From contig DATJLQ010000001.1 of assembly GCA_035509415.1 (NCBI GenBank), positions 1 through 64,000 of the forward strand: a stretch of 64,000 nucleotides of DNA, given 5' to 3'. Shown here piece by piece: positions 25,003 through 34,000 of the stretch. Under the pieces are notes generated by a model that was given only the letters and a program-made list of their open reading frames with translations, was not told where the DNA came from and did not search any database. This DNA comes from DATJLQ01 sp035509415 (lineage in GTDB: Bacteria; Pseudomonadota; Alphaproteobacteria; JACZXZ01). The position numbers were made by a program, and so were the translations under genes. The first letter of the stretch is position 1. Each line of letters opens with the position of its first letter.

Positions 25003-26321
25003 GCGCCGGGATCGAGCGGCCCAACGACCTCGCCGCCTATTGGATGCCGTTCACGGCCAACCGGCGCTTCAAGGCCGATCCCGTGATGCTGGTCGGAGCC
25101 GAGGGCATGTATTACCGCGCGGCCGACGGCCGCGAGATCCTCGACGGCTCGGCCGGGCTCTGGTGCGTGAACGCGGGCCATGGGCGGAAGGAAATCGTCG
25201 ACGCGGTGCATGGCGCGATGTCGACCCTCGATTACGCGCCCTCGTTCCAGGTCGGCCATCCCTTGGCCTTCACCGCCGCGAGCCGCCTCGCCGCGATCGC
25301 GCCCGCCGATTTGAGCCGCGTCTTCTTCACGAACTCCGGCTCGGAATCGGTCGATACCGCGCTCAAGATCGCCCTCGCCTATCACCGCGCGCGCGGCGAG
25401 GGGCAACGCACGCGCTTCGTCGGACGCGAGCGCGGCTATCACGGCGTCGGCTTCGGCGGCATTTCCGTGGGCGGCATTGCGGCGAACCGCAAGGCGTTCG
25501 GCACCCTCCTGCCCGGCATCGACCATCTGCCCCACACCCATTTGCCCGAGCAAAACGCCTTCGCGCGCGGCCAGCCCGCTTACGGCGCCGAGCTCGCCGA
25601 TGCGCTCGAGCGTATCGTGGCGTTGCACGATCCCTCGACCGTCGCGGCCGTGATCGTCGAGCCCGTCGCGGGCTCGACCGGCGTGCTCATCCCGCCCAAG
25701 GGCTATCTCGAGCGTCTGCGCGCGATCTGCGACAAGCACGGCATTCTCCTCATCTTCGACGAGGTGATCACCGGCTTCGGGCGTTTGGGCTCCGCCTTCG
25801 CCGCGACGCGCTTCGGCATCGCCCCCGACCTCATCGCCTGCGCCAAGGGCTTGACCAACGGCGCCATCCCCATGGGGGCCGTGCTGGTGCGCGAGCCGAT
25901 CCACGCTTCCCTCATGACCGGGCCCGAGGAGACGATCGAGCTCTTCCACGGCTACACCTATTCGGGCCATCCCGCGGCAGCGGCGGCGGCGATTGCGACC
26001 CTCGACATTTACGCCAAGGAAAAGCTGTTCGAGCGCGCGGCGTCGCTCGAGAAGACATGGGAAGACGCGGTCCACGGGCTCAAAGGCCTGCCGCACGTGA
26101 TCGACATCCGCAATCTCGGCCTCGTGGCGGGCATCGAGCTCGAGTCTGCCCCCGGAAAGCCGGGTGCGCGCGGCTATGCCGCGTTCCGGCAATGCTTCGA
26201 GCGCGGGCTGTTCCTGCGTTTCACCGGCGACATCCTCGCCCTCTCGCCGCCGCTCGTGATCTCGGCGGCCGAGATCGAGCGCATCTTCGCGATCGTCGCC
26301 CAGGTGTTGAAATCGCTCTAG
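24999..26321 (+). CDS. Class III aminotransferase, omega-amino acid:pyruvate type
   Basis: The 440-residue PLP enzyme opens with YWMPFTANRRFK and has SAGLWCVNAGHGR (about 51-63), TNSGSESVDTALK (111-123), the PLP aspartate D254 (LLIFDEVITGFGR) and the Schiff-base lysine K283 (CAKGLTNGAIPMG). These features are shared with beta-alanine:pyruvate and related omega-transaminases. It is translationally coupled to the preceding hydrolase. The amine donor in this pathway is unknown. Confidence 0.88.
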   Translation: MSAGIERPNDLAAYWMPFTANRRFKADPVMLVGAEGMYYRAADGREILDGSAGLWCVNAGHGRKEIVDAVHGAMSTLDYAPSFQVGHPLAFTAASRLAAIAPADLSRVFFTNSGSESVDTALKIALAYHRARGEGQRTRFVGRERGYHGVGFGGISVGGIAANRKAFGTLLPGIDHLPHTHLPEQNAFARGQPAYGAELADALERIVALHDPSTVAAVIVEPVAGSTGVLIPPKGYLERLRAICDKHGILLIFDEVITGFGRLGSAFAATRFGIAPDLIACAKGLTNGAIPMGAVLVREPIHASLMTGPEETIELFHGYTYSGHPAAAAAAIATLDIYAKEKLFERAASLEKTWEDAVHGLKGLPHVIDIRNLGLVAGIELESAPGKPGARGYAAFRQCFERGLFLRFTGDILALSPPLVISAAEIERIFAIVAQVLKSL

Positions 26322-26368
26322 GCTATGCGACCCAACGACGGACGCATCAACGCAAGGGAAGACGCGAC

Positions 26369-27337
26369 ATGGACGGCAAGATCGGGCTCGAGGAGCATTT
26401 CGCGACGGAGGAAACGATCGGCGATTCGGCGGGCTTCGTCGACGATGCGACCTGGGTCGATCTCAAGGCGCGTCTCCTCGATTTCCAGGAGAAGCGCGTC
26501 GCGATCATGGACCAGCTCGGCATCGAGCGCATGATCCTCTCACTCAACGCGCCCGCGATCCAGCGCATCGACGACGCCAAGAAGGCGGCCGAGGTCGCGC
26601 GTCGCGCCAACGACTTGCTCGCGCAGCAGATCGCGAAGCGGCCTCATCGATTCTCGGGCTTCGCGGCGCTTGCGATGCAGGACCCCGAGGGGGCCGCGCG
26701 CGAGCTCGAGCGCTCGGTCGAGCAATACGGCTTCAAGGGTGCCCTGGTGAACGGCTATTCCCAGCTCGGCAATCCCGAGAACTGCCTCTATTACGACGTG
26801 AAGAGCTACTGGCCGTTCTGGGCCGCGGTCGAGGAGATCGGCGTTCCCTTCTATCTCCATCCGCGCGAGCCGAGCCAGCGCCGCGCCTATGAGGGCCATC
26901 CCTGGCTGGTCGGTCCCGCCTACGGCTTCGCGGCCGAGACCGGGCTCCACGCGTTGCGCCTCATGGGCTCGGGCCTGTTCGACAAGTATCCGCGGCTCAC
27001 CATCATCCTCGGCCACATGGGCGAGAACCTGCCCTTCACGCTTCATCGCACCGATGGGCGCATCGCCTGGTCGCCCATGGGCTATCCGGCAAAGCACCCG
27101 ATCTCCCACTACTTCCGCAACAACTTCTACATCACCACCGCCGGCAATTTCCGTACCCAGTCTCTCGTCTCCTCGATGCTCGAGGTGGGTGCCGACCGCA
27201 TCCTGTTCTCGACCGACTATCCTTTCGAGCAGGCGGCGGAGGCGGCGCACTGGTTCGACGCCGCCTCGATCAGCGAGGCCGACCGGCTCAAGATCGGCCG
27301 CACCAATGCGCTGAAGCTGTTCAAGCTCGGCGCGTGA
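26369..27337 (+). CDS. Amidohydrolase-family decarboxylase, gamma-resorcylate (2,6-dihydroxybenzoate) decarboxylase-like
   Basis: The 322-residue protein closely follows the gamma-resorcylate/2,3-dihydroxybenzoate decarboxylase pattern. It begins MDGKIGLEEHFA with metal ligands E8 and H10, has H164 (FYLHPREP), H216 (ILGHMGENLP) and D283 (FSTDYPFEQ), and ends IGRTNALKLFKL. These enzymes remove CO2 from hydroxybenzoates without cofactor other than a divalent metal. The order hydrolase, aminotransferase, decarboxylase, oxidoreductase on one strand (gaps 47 and 22 bp) suggests an aromatic-acid operon. Exact substrate specificity needs testing, so no gene symbol is given. Confidence 0.85.
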   Translation: MDGKIGLEEHFATEETIGDSAGFVDDATWVDLKARLLDFQEKRVAIMDQLGIERMILSLNAPAIQRIDDAKKAAEVARRANDLLAQQIAKRPHRFSGFAALAMQDPEGAARELERSVEQYGFKGALVNGYSQLGNPENCLYYDVKSYWPFWAAVEEIGVPFYLHPREPSQRRAYEGHPWLVGPAYGFAAETGLHALRLMGSGLFDKYPRLTIILGHMGENLPFTLHRTDGRIAWSPMGYPAKHPISHYFRNNFYITTAGNFRTQSLVSSMLEVGADRILFSTDYPFEQAAEAAHWFDAASISEADRLKIGRTNALKLFKLGA

Positions 27338-27359
27338 CGCGCGGCGCGGGAGGACATCC

Positions 27360-28391
27360 ATGGAGCCCGTGAGATTGGCGCTCGCCGGGGCCGGGATCAT
27401 CGGCCGCGCCCATGCCGGCGTGATCGCGCGCGACCCCGGGGCGACGCTGGTCGCGATCGCGGATCCGGCACCCGCCGCCGCGGATTATGCGCGCGAGCTC
27501 GGGGTCGCCCATTTCGCCGACGTGGCGGACATGCTCGACGATGCCAAGCCCGAGGGCCTGGTGGTCGCGTCCCCCAATGCGCTTCACCTTCCCCACGCAC
27601 TCGCCGCGATCGAGCGCCGCATTCCGGCGCTCGTCGAGAAGCCGATCGCCGACACGCTCGAGGCGGCCGCGTCGCTGGTCGCGGCGTCGGATGCCGCGCG
27701 CGTCCCCGTCCTGGTCGGCCACCACCGGCGCCACAGCCCGACGATCGCCGCGGCGCGCGACGCGGTGCGCGCGGGGCGCATCGGGCGCGTGGTCTCGGTC
27801 GCAGCCCTCTGCCAGTACCTGAAGCCCGACGCCTATTTCGACATTGCCTGGCGCCGCGCCCCCGGCGGCGGGCCGGTCCTCATCAATCTCATCCACGACA
27901 TCGACAGCCTGCGCCACGTCGTGGGCGAGATCGCGAGCGTGCAGGCCGCGACCTCGAACGCGGTGCGCGGCTTTCCGGTCGAGGACACCGCCGCCCTCGT
28001 GCTGCGCTTCGCCGAGGGTGCCATCGGCACGGTCGCGATCACGGACGCGGCCGCCGCCCCCTGGAACTGGGAGCACGATTCGGGCGAGAATCCGTTCTAC
28101 CCGCATGTCGCGGAGAATTGCTATTACCTCGCGGGCACCGAGGGGGCGCTCGCGTTGCCGCGCCTCGACCTCTGGCGCTACGAAGGGGCGCGCGGCTGGA
28201 CCGAGCCCTTCGCCCGTTCGCGCCTCGAGATCGTGCGCGCCGATCCGCTCGTCGTGCAGATGCGCCATTTCTGCCGCGTCGCGCGCGGAGAAGAGGCGCC
28301 GCTCGTCTCGGCCGAGGACGCGGCGCGCACCCTTGCCGCGACGCTTGCGGCACGCCGCTCGGCCGAGACCGGCGCGCGCATCGATTTGTGA
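27360..28391 (+). CDS. Gfo/Idh/MocA-family oxidoreductase
   Basis: The 343-residue dehydrogenase has the N-terminal Rossmann motif LALAGAGIIGRAHAG (about 6-20), IADPAP after strand 2, and the family catalytic lysine in PALVEKPIADT (about 88-98), followed by the C-terminal substrate domain. Members act on sugars, inositols and other polyols with NAD(P). It closes the run of four plus-strand genes and is convergent with the SMP-30 gene (9 bp gap). Confidence 0.87.
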   Translation: MEPVRLALAGAGIIGRAHAGVIARDPGATLVAIADPAPAAADYARELGVAHFADVADMLDDAKPEGLVVASPNALHLPHALAAIERRIPALVEKPIADTLEAAASLVAASDAARVPVLVGHHRRHSPTIAAARDAVRAGRIGRVVSVAALCQYLKPDAYFDIAWRRAPGGGPVLINLIHDIDSLRHVVGEIASVQAATSNAVRGFPVEDTAALVLRFAEGAIGTVAITDAAAAPWNWEHDSGENPFYPHVAENCYYLAGTEGALALPRLDLWRYEGARGWTEPFARSRLEIVRADPLVVQMRHFCRVARGEEAPLVSAEDAARTLAATLAARRSAETGARIDL

Positions 28392-28400
28392 GAGCTGCCC

Positions 28401-29276
28401 TCAGCCGCCGAACATCGGCTCCGGCACGCCGCGCACGCCGACCTCGAGCCTGAAGAGGCTGCCCGCCTCGGGCTCGGCCGCGCGCTGGGCCGCGTCGAGG
28501 GCGAAGGATGCCGAAGTGACGTAGAGACAGTCCAGGCGCTCGCCGCCGAAAGCGCAGCAGGTGGGACAGCTCACCGGCAATTCGACCTCGCGGTCGACCC
28601 GCCCGTCGGGCGCATAGCGCACGATGCGGCCGCCGGCATATTCGGCGTTCCAGAGAAACCCCTCCGCGTCGACGCAGGAGCCATCGGGCCGGCCGCGTCG
28701 GCCCGCAAGGTCGGCGAAGACGCGCCGGTTCGAGATCGCACCCGAGGCGAGGTCGAGATCGAAGGTCCAGATCGCGAAGCGCCGCGTGTCGGCGAAGAAG
28801 AGACGCCGGTCGTCGAGGTCGAAGGCGAGGGAGTTCGGGATTGCGATGCCGCCGAGGACGCGCGCCGCGCGCCCGCTTGGCTCGACGCGATAGAGCGCTC
28901 CCGTGACACCGCGGTCCGCGGCATCCATCGAGCCGACCCAGAAGCGTCCGCGCCGGTCGCACTTCCCGTCATTGAGCCGGTTTCCCGGCCGGTCCGGCTC
29001 GAGCTCGACGAGCGGCGTCGCCTCGCCACGTCCGGGCTCGAAGCCGAGCAGTCCCCGCTCGGTCGCGAGCACGAACCCGCCCGAGGCGCGTAGCGCGATC
29101 GAGCCGAGCGTCTCAGCCGGCACGCGCTCGATCCGATGCTCGCCCGTCGCGGGATCGTAGGATTGGAGCGCCGGGCGCAGGATGTCGACCCACCAGAGGC
29201 GCTTGGTGCGCGCGCACCAGAGGGGCGATTCGCCGAGCCGATCCCGGCTCGGCACGATGCACTCGATGTCGGTCAT
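28401..29276 (-). CDS. SMP-30/gluconolactonase/LRE-family lactonase
   Basis: The 291-residue beta-propeller protein shows RLGESPLWC (metal Glu, about 12-20), LNDGKCDRRGRFWVGSM (about 99-115), IPNSLAFDLDDRRLFFAD and the RPDGSCVDAEG metal site (about 188-199). The family hydrolyses sugar and aldonate lactones using a divalent metal. The ATG chosen matches the family start (TDIECI...). It follows the QuiC-like gene on the same strand after 119 bp. With the adjacent Gfo/Idh enzyme it could process a polyol-derived lactone. Confidence 0.85.
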   Translation of the reverse strand: MTDIECIVPSRDRLGESPLWCARTKRLWWVDILRPALQSYDPATGEHRIERVPAETLGSIALRASGGFVLATERGLLGFEPGRGEATPLVELEPDRPGNRLNDGKCDRRGRFWVGSMDAADRGVTGALYRVEPSGRAARVLGGIAIPNSLAFDLDDRRLFFADTRRFAIWTFDLDLASGAISNRRVFADLAGRRGRPDGSCVDAEGFLWNAEYAGGRIVRYAPDGRVDREVELPVSCPTCCAFGGERLDCLYVTSASFALDAAQRAAEPEAGSLFRLEVGVRGVPEPMFGG

Positions 29277-29395
29277 GCCGCACGCGGTCCCGGGCGGCGG
29301 GCGCCCCTGCCTCTCTGTGGCCGATCGCGCGCCCGATTGCAACCGCGCGCGGCGTCAGAGCGCCGGAGCCTCCGGCGCGTCAGAGCGTCTTGGCG

Positions 29396-31312
29396 TCAGA
29401 GCGTCCGGGCGAGCACCTCGAACGAGGAGGCGGCGCGGGCATTGGCTTGGGCGGCCAAACGCACCGGCGTGTTGGCGGCGCCGAACAGGTCGTAGTTGCG
29501 CCGCTCGACGATCTCGAAGAAGAAGCGGTCCTCGAAGGTCGCGGTGTAGGCGTGGAAGAACTCGCCGCCGGCCTGGCCGCGGTCGTAGAGCACGTTGAGC
29601 TCGCGCATGCGCTCGAGCGCGGGTGCTGGAATGTCGAAGCGCGCGCCGAGGTCTTCGTAGTAGTTCTTCGGGATGTCGAGGAAGGAGACGCCGCGGTCGC
29701 GCGCGCGCTCGACGAAATCGAGCAGGTTCGCGGTTTCGAGCGCGATCTGCTGGATGCCGGCGCCGCCGAATGCGCCCATGAAGCTCACGGCCGCGGTCGA
29801 TCCGCCCTCGGCGACGTTGAGCGGGATGCGGATCTGGCCGTCGCGCGAGCGCACGACGCGGCTCGAGAGGGCGCCGTAGGGATCGGCGAGCTCGATCTGG
29901 GGCTCGCTCACGAAGCCGAACATGGCCTTGTAGAACAAGAGCCAGGTGAGGAATTCGCCGCGCCGCACGACGTTGGAGAAATGGTCGATGCGCGTGAGCG
30001 GACCCGGCACCGTGGGCCCCAGGGGCACGAAATCGCGCTCCCAGATCGACGGGCCCGAGCGCGCGCCGGGCGCGGGCACGAAATAGATCAGGCTGTTCTC
30101 GATTCCCGCGATCGCCGGGATCAGCGTCTCGCCCTGGCCGATGCGCCCGTAATAGGTGCTCGAGCCGAGCGCGTTGGCGCGCTCGAGCGCGCGCTCCGGC
30201 TCGTCGAAGCGCAGCGCCATGGCGCACACCGAGGTCCCGTGCACCAAAAAGAAGGAATGGGCGAAGCTGTCGGTCTCGCGGTTGACCACGATGTTAACGT
30301 CGTTCTGGCGGTAGAGATCGATGTCCTTGCTGCGATGATGGCCCGCGCGCGCGAAGCCGAGCCCCTCGAGAAGCTTGGCGAGCCGCCCGGCCTCCTTGCC
30401 GCCCGAGGCGAACTCGACGAACTCGATGCCGCGGACCTGGGCGGGTGGCGGCATCGGCGCCCCCGACGGCGTCGCCGGCACCGTCACGGACGGATGCGCG
30501 CGCCGCAGCGCCTCGCCGCACAGCTCGAGCGAGCGCATGCCGTCGAGGGCGATGCCCGAGACCGAGGCGCCGCGGAACTGGTCGTTGAAGATCACGAGCG
30601 AAACCGGCCCGCTGTAGCCCGTGCGCACGACCGCCTCGAGGAACGGCTCGATCGGCCAGTCGCCCTGGCCGGGAAAGCAGCGGTGATGCCGGCTCAAGGA
30701 CATCGGGTCCATCACCAGCGCCGGCGCGTCCGCGATTTGGACCAGCGCGATGCGGTCGCCCGGCAACGACGAGATCGTCTCGATCGGGCCGTTGCGCACC
30801 AAAGTGTGGAAGCTGTCGAGCACGAGGCCGAGATTGGGCCGGTCGGCGAGACGCACGATGTCCCACGCCTGGGTCCATTCGCGCACGTGGGTGCCCCAGG
30901 CGAGCGCCTGGTAGCCGATGCGCAGCCCGCGCGCCTGGGCGCGGTCGGCGAGCAGCGCCAGGTCCGCGGCGGCGCGCTCCACCCCGTCGAGCGCCTCGGG
31001 TGCGACGTTCGAGCACACGCAGAGAAGCCGCGTGCCGAGCTCGTCCATCAGGTCGAGCTTGCGGCTCGCGCGCTCGAGGTTGCGCGCGCGTTGCGGCTCG
31101 GGCATGGCCTCGAAGTCGCGCAGCGGCTGGAGGGCCACGATCTCGAGCCCGAGGCCCTCGGCCATGCGGCGCACGTCGCGCGGCGAGCCGTTGAAGAAGG
31201 TCAGGTCGTTCTCGAACAGCTCGACGGCGCGGAAGCCGGCCTTGGCGACCGCCATCAGCTTGGCCTCGAGGGTCCCGCCCAGGGACGCCGTCGAGATCGA
31301 CCATTTGAGCAT
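29396..31312 (-). CDS. QuiC-like two-domain protein (3-dehydroshikimate dehydratase family) with altered metal sites
   Basis: The 638 residues match the length and layout of bacterial QuiC: an N-terminal TIM-barrel dehydroshikimate dehydratase domain (about 1-260) and a C-terminal 4-hydroxyphenylpyruvate-dioxygenase-like VOC domain (about 290-638). QuiC makes protocatechuate from 3-dehydroshikimate. However, at the four metal ligands expected in the TIM barrel (Glu, Asp, Gln, Glu) this protein has Q135 (GYQALAWG), D166 (LDSFH), Q192 (VQIADAP) and V240 (SLVIFND), so both glutamates are gone. In the VOC domain H444 and E600 remain, but the middle His is Q522 (GIQQIAL). Activity as a dehydratase is therefore uncertain. 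Divergent from the GntR regulator. Confidence 0.8.
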   Translation of the reverse strand: MLKWSISTASLGGTLEAKLMAVAKAGFRAVELFENDLTFFNGSPRDVRRMAEGLGLEIVALQPLRDFEAMPEPQRARNLERASRKLDLMDELGTRLLCVCSNVAPEALDGVERAAADLALLADRAQARGLRIGYQALAWGTHVREWTQAWDIVRLADRPNLGLVLDSFHTLVRNGPIETISSLPGDRIALVQIADAPALVMDPMSLSRHHRCFPGQGDWPIEPFLEAVVRTGYSGPVSLVIFNDQFRGASVSGIALDGMRSLELCGEALRRAHPSVTVPATPSGAPMPPPAQVRGIEFVEFASGGKEAGRLAKLLEGLGFARAGHHRSKDIDLYRQNDVNIVVNRETDSFAHSFFLVHGTSVCAMALRFDEPERALERANALGSSTYYGRIGQGETLIPAIAGIENSLIYFVPAPGARSGPSIWERDFVPLGPTVPGPLTRIDHFSNVVRRGEFLTWLLFYKAMFGFVSEPQIELADPYGALSSRVVRSRDGQIRIPLNVAEGGSTAAVSFMGAFGGAGIQQIALETANLLDFVERARDRGVSFLDIPKNYYEDLGARFDIPAPALERMRELNVLYDRGQAGGEFFHAYTATFEDRFFFEIVERRNYDLFGAANTPVRLAAQANARAASSFEVLARTL

Positions 31313-31318
31313 TGCAGT

Positions 31319-31349
31319 AATCTCCTATATTTCGGAGATAATCATATAA
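31319..31349. promoter_or_regulatory. Candidate operator between the QuiC-like gene and the GntR gene
   Basis: ATCTCC-N8-GGAGAT forms an inverted repeat (31320-31339), directly followed by ATCATATAA (31341-31349). Both elements recur near 44012-44042. The position between divergent genes suggests binding by the neighbouring GntR regulator; this is inference. Confidence 0.4.
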
Positions 31350-31421
31350 CTACGCAATTTGAAAATAAAGCGGATTTGACGTAGGGTCGCCGGGCGACTC
31401 TTTCCGAGCGGATGGGCGGCA

Positions 31422-32171
31422 ATGAGCGACGGAGCGGAACGGGCTGCCGGTTCGGCGACGCTGACGGAGGCGCTCCAGGAGCGTATCCGCCAGGATATCA
31501 TCTTGGGCGCGCTCGAGCCAGGCGCCAAGCTCCGGCTCGAGCGTCTGCGCAAGATTTACGGCGCGAGCGTCAACACGCTGCGCGAGACGCTCTCGCGCCT
31601 CGCCTCGGAGGGGCTGGTCGTGGCCGAGGGCCAACGCGGCTTCGCGGTGCTGCCGGTCTCGCTCGAGGATTTGCGCGACATCACCTACATGCGCCAGCTT
31701 CTCGAGTGCCATGCGCTCCGGGTCTCGATCGAGCATGCCGACCTCGACTGGGAGGCGCGCGTGGTGGGCGCCTACCACAAGCTTTCCAAGATCGACAACC
31801 TGGTCGAGGATCGCCCCGACGAATTCGGCGACGCGTGGGAGAAGTACAATCAGGAATTCCACGAGGCGCTGATCTCGAATTGCGGCTCGCGTTGGCTCGC
31901 GTTGTTCCACCGGGCCATGTACGACCACAGCCGGCGCTACCGCATGCTCTCGCTCAAGACCAAGCCGTTCCCGCGCTCGCAATCGGCCGAGGAGCACAAG
32001 GCTATTCTCGAGGCCGCGATCGCGCGCGACGCGGACCGGGCTTGCGCGATCCTCCAGGCTCACATCCTCAAGGGTGCCGATCTCGATCAGCCCGGCGAAG
32101 TGGCGGCCAAGGCGCAAAAGCGCGGCGCCGCGCGCCGGCGCCAGGGCAACGCGAGTGCCAAGCAGAAATAG
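31422..32171 (+). CDS. GntR-family regulator, FadR/FCD subfamily
   Basis: The 249 residues contain an N-terminal winged helix (about 12-80: LQERIRQDIILGALEPGAKLRL, ASVNTLRETLSRLASEGLV) and a C-terminal all-helical FCD ligand domain (about 88-230) with metal-type His residues in EFHEAL, MYDHSRR and EEHKAIL. FCD regulators bind organic acids and usually control the next catabolic operon. It is divergent from the QuiC-like gene and likely senses a quinate/shikimate or aromatic intermediate. The basic tail (KAQKRGAARRRQ) is unusual. Confidence 0.88.
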   Translation: MSDGAERAAGSATLTEALQERIRQDIILGALEPGAKLRLERLRKIYGASVNTLRETLSRLASEGLVVAEGQRGFAVLPVSLEDLRDITYMRQLLECHALRVSIEHADLDWEARVVGAYHKLSKIDNLVEDRPDEFGDAWEKYNQEFHEALISNCGSRWLALFHRAMYDHSRRYRMLSLKTKPFPRSQSAEEHKAILEAAIARDADRACAILQAHILKGADLDQPGEVAAKAQKRGAARRRQGNASAKQK

Positions 32172-32198
32172 CGCCGCGCCGAGGAGCGCCGTCCGCGC

Positions 32199-33959
32199 TC
32201 ACACGGTCGCGACGTGGGAAATGCCCTTTCCCGGCGAATAGATGTCCAGAATGTTCCAGTGGCCGGCGGTCGGCGTCGGGTTGTTGACCATCGCGACGTC
32301 GATCACCGAAGGCCGGCCCGAAGCGATCGCCTCCGCGAGCGCGGGCTTGAACTCGGACGCCTTGCGGATGCGGATGCCGTGGACGCCGTAGCCGCGCGCG
32401 ATCGCGGCATAGTCGGGCATGAAGGGCCCGCCCGTCTCCGGGAAGGTCGTGCCGTAGGTCAGGCCGAAATGCGCCTTCTGCAGGCCCGCGATCGTGCCGA
32501 AGGCGTTGTTGTTCATGACCACCCAGATCACCGCGAGATTTTCCTCGGCCGCGGTCGCGAGCGTCGCGGGGTTCTGGCCGAAGCCGCCGTCGCCGACGAG
32601 CGAGACCACCACCCGGTCCGGCCGCGCGATCTTGGCGCCGAGCGCCGCGGGCGGGCCGAATCCCATGGTCGCGTAGCCGCCGGGGGTCAAGATGCTGCCG
32701 GGCGTATAGATGGGGAATTGCTGGCCGACGCCGTTCTTGTTCCAGCCCACGTCGGTCGTGACGATGGCGTCGCGCGGCAGCACCTCGCGCACTTCGGCGA
32801 GGATGCGCTCGGGCATCATCGGGAACGCCTCGCTCCGCACCATCTCGAGATTGGCCCGACGCTGCTCGGCGCGATAGGCCGCGATCTCGCGCTCGAGCGC
32901 CTCGTTGCGGCGCGCGCGCGGCACGAGCTCGCGCGCGATCCGGTTGAGCGTCTTGAGCGCCTGCTTCAAGTCCGCGACCGCGCCGATCGCGGTCGGGAAA
33001 TTGCGCCCGATCTCGCTCGGCTCGATGTCGATGTGGATGAGCTTCGAGGGCGGGAAGCTGAAGGTGTATTTGGGCTCCCAGGAGCTGCTGTCGGCCTCCT
33101 TGAAGCGCGTGCCGAGGCCGAGCATCCAATCGGCGCCGAGGCACTTCGCGTTGATGAACTTGGTACCCCAGAAGCCGGTCATGCCGAGGACGAGCGGATG
33201 GTCGTCGGGCAAGGCGCCCTTGCCCATGAGGCTGTGGGCGACCGGGATCGCGAGATGGTCGACCAAGGCGCGTAGCTCCTCCGCCGCCTGGGCCAGCACG
33301 ACGCCGCCGCCGACATAGATCACCGGCCGCTTCGCCGCGGCGAGCGTGCGCACGATCTCGGCCGCGACCGCGGCGTCGATGTCCGGCTTCGCGATCGACT
33401 TCGCGTTGAGGGCCAGCCGGTCGAAGCGCTCGACGTCCACCTCGCGCGAGAAAATGTCCATCGGCACGTCGACCAGGACCGGTCCCGGCTGACCCGATTC
33501 CGCGAGCTGGAACGCCTTCTCGATGATCTCGGGGAACAGCTCCGGGCTCTCGACGCGCCAGGCGCGCTTCACGAACGGGCGATAGATCTCGAACTGGGTC
33601 GCGTCGCCGTGGAGGTTGACCTCCTGGTGCGGATGCTTGCCGTAGTAATGGCTCGGGATGTCGCCCGCGATCACCACCATGGGAATGCAGTCGAGGGCCG
33701 CGTTGGCGACCCCGGTCGCGGCGTTGGTCAGGCCCGGGCCGAGATGGGTCAGGAGCACCGAGGCCTTCCCGGTCACGCGCGCGTAGCCGTCGGCGGCGTG
33801 CGCCGCGATCTGCTCGTGCCGCACGGTGACGAACTGGATCTTGCTGTTCGCCATCGCCGAGAGCACCGCGATGTTGGTGTGGCCGCACAGCCCGAAGACG
33901 TGGGTGATGCCGCGGCCTTCGAGGTAGCGGACCAGCTGATGGGAGACGAGATCGCGCAT
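32199..33959 (-). CDS. ThDP-dependent enzyme, acetolactate-synthase/2-oxoacid-decarboxylase superfamily
   Basis: The 586-residue protein has the catalytic Glu of ThDP enzymes in VRHEQIAAHAADGYARVTG (about 45-63), a central FAD/NAD-like domain and the ThDP-Mg motif GDGGFGQNP...MNNNAFG (about 440-475). It is not a clear match to oxalyl-CoA decarboxylase or sulfoacetaldehyde acetyltransferase. Because an acylating aldehyde dehydrogenase lies 41 bp upstream on the same strand, a decarboxylase turning a 2-oxo acid into an aldehyde is the likeliest role, but a lyase or synthase is possible. Last gene of the cupin-dehydrogenase-ThDP unit. Confidence 0.8.
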   Translation of the reverse strand: MRDLVSHQLVRYLEGRGITHVFGLCGHTNIAVLSAMANSKIQFVTVRHEQIAAHAADGYARVTGKASVLLTHLGPGLTNAATGVANAALDCIPMVVIAGDIPSHYYGKHPHQEVNLHGDATQFEIYRPFVKRAWRVESPELFPEIIEKAFQLAESGQPGPVLVDVPMDIFSREVDVERFDRLALNAKSIAKPDIDAAVAAEIVRTLAAAKRPVIYVGGGVVLAQAAEELRALVDHLAIPVAHSLMGKGALPDDHPLVLGMTGFWGTKFINAKCLGADWMLGLGTRFKEADSSSWEPKYTFSFPPSKLIHIDIEPSEIGRNFPTAIGAVADLKQALKTLNRIARELVPRARRNEALEREIAAYRAEQRRANLEMVRSEAFPMMPERILAEVREVLPRDAIVTTDVGWNKNGVGQQFPIYTPGSILTPGGYATMGFGPPAALGAKIARPDRVVVSLVGDGGFGQNPATLATAAEENLAVIWVVMNNNAFGTIAGLQKAHFGLTYGTTFPETGGPFMPDYAAIARGYGVHGIRIRKASEFKPALAEAIASGRPSVIDVAMVNNPTPTAGHWNILDIYSPGKGISHVATV

Positions 33960-34000
33960 GGGATCCTCGCAATCGGTGCGCGCCGAGGCGCGCCCCGCGA

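Noticed and set aside
32199..33959. ThDP enzyme as oxalyl-CoA decarboxylase paired with the CoA-transferase
   Set aside because: The N-terminal and active-site segments do not resemble oxalyl-CoA decarboxylase, and the CoA-transferase belongs to a different gene pair.
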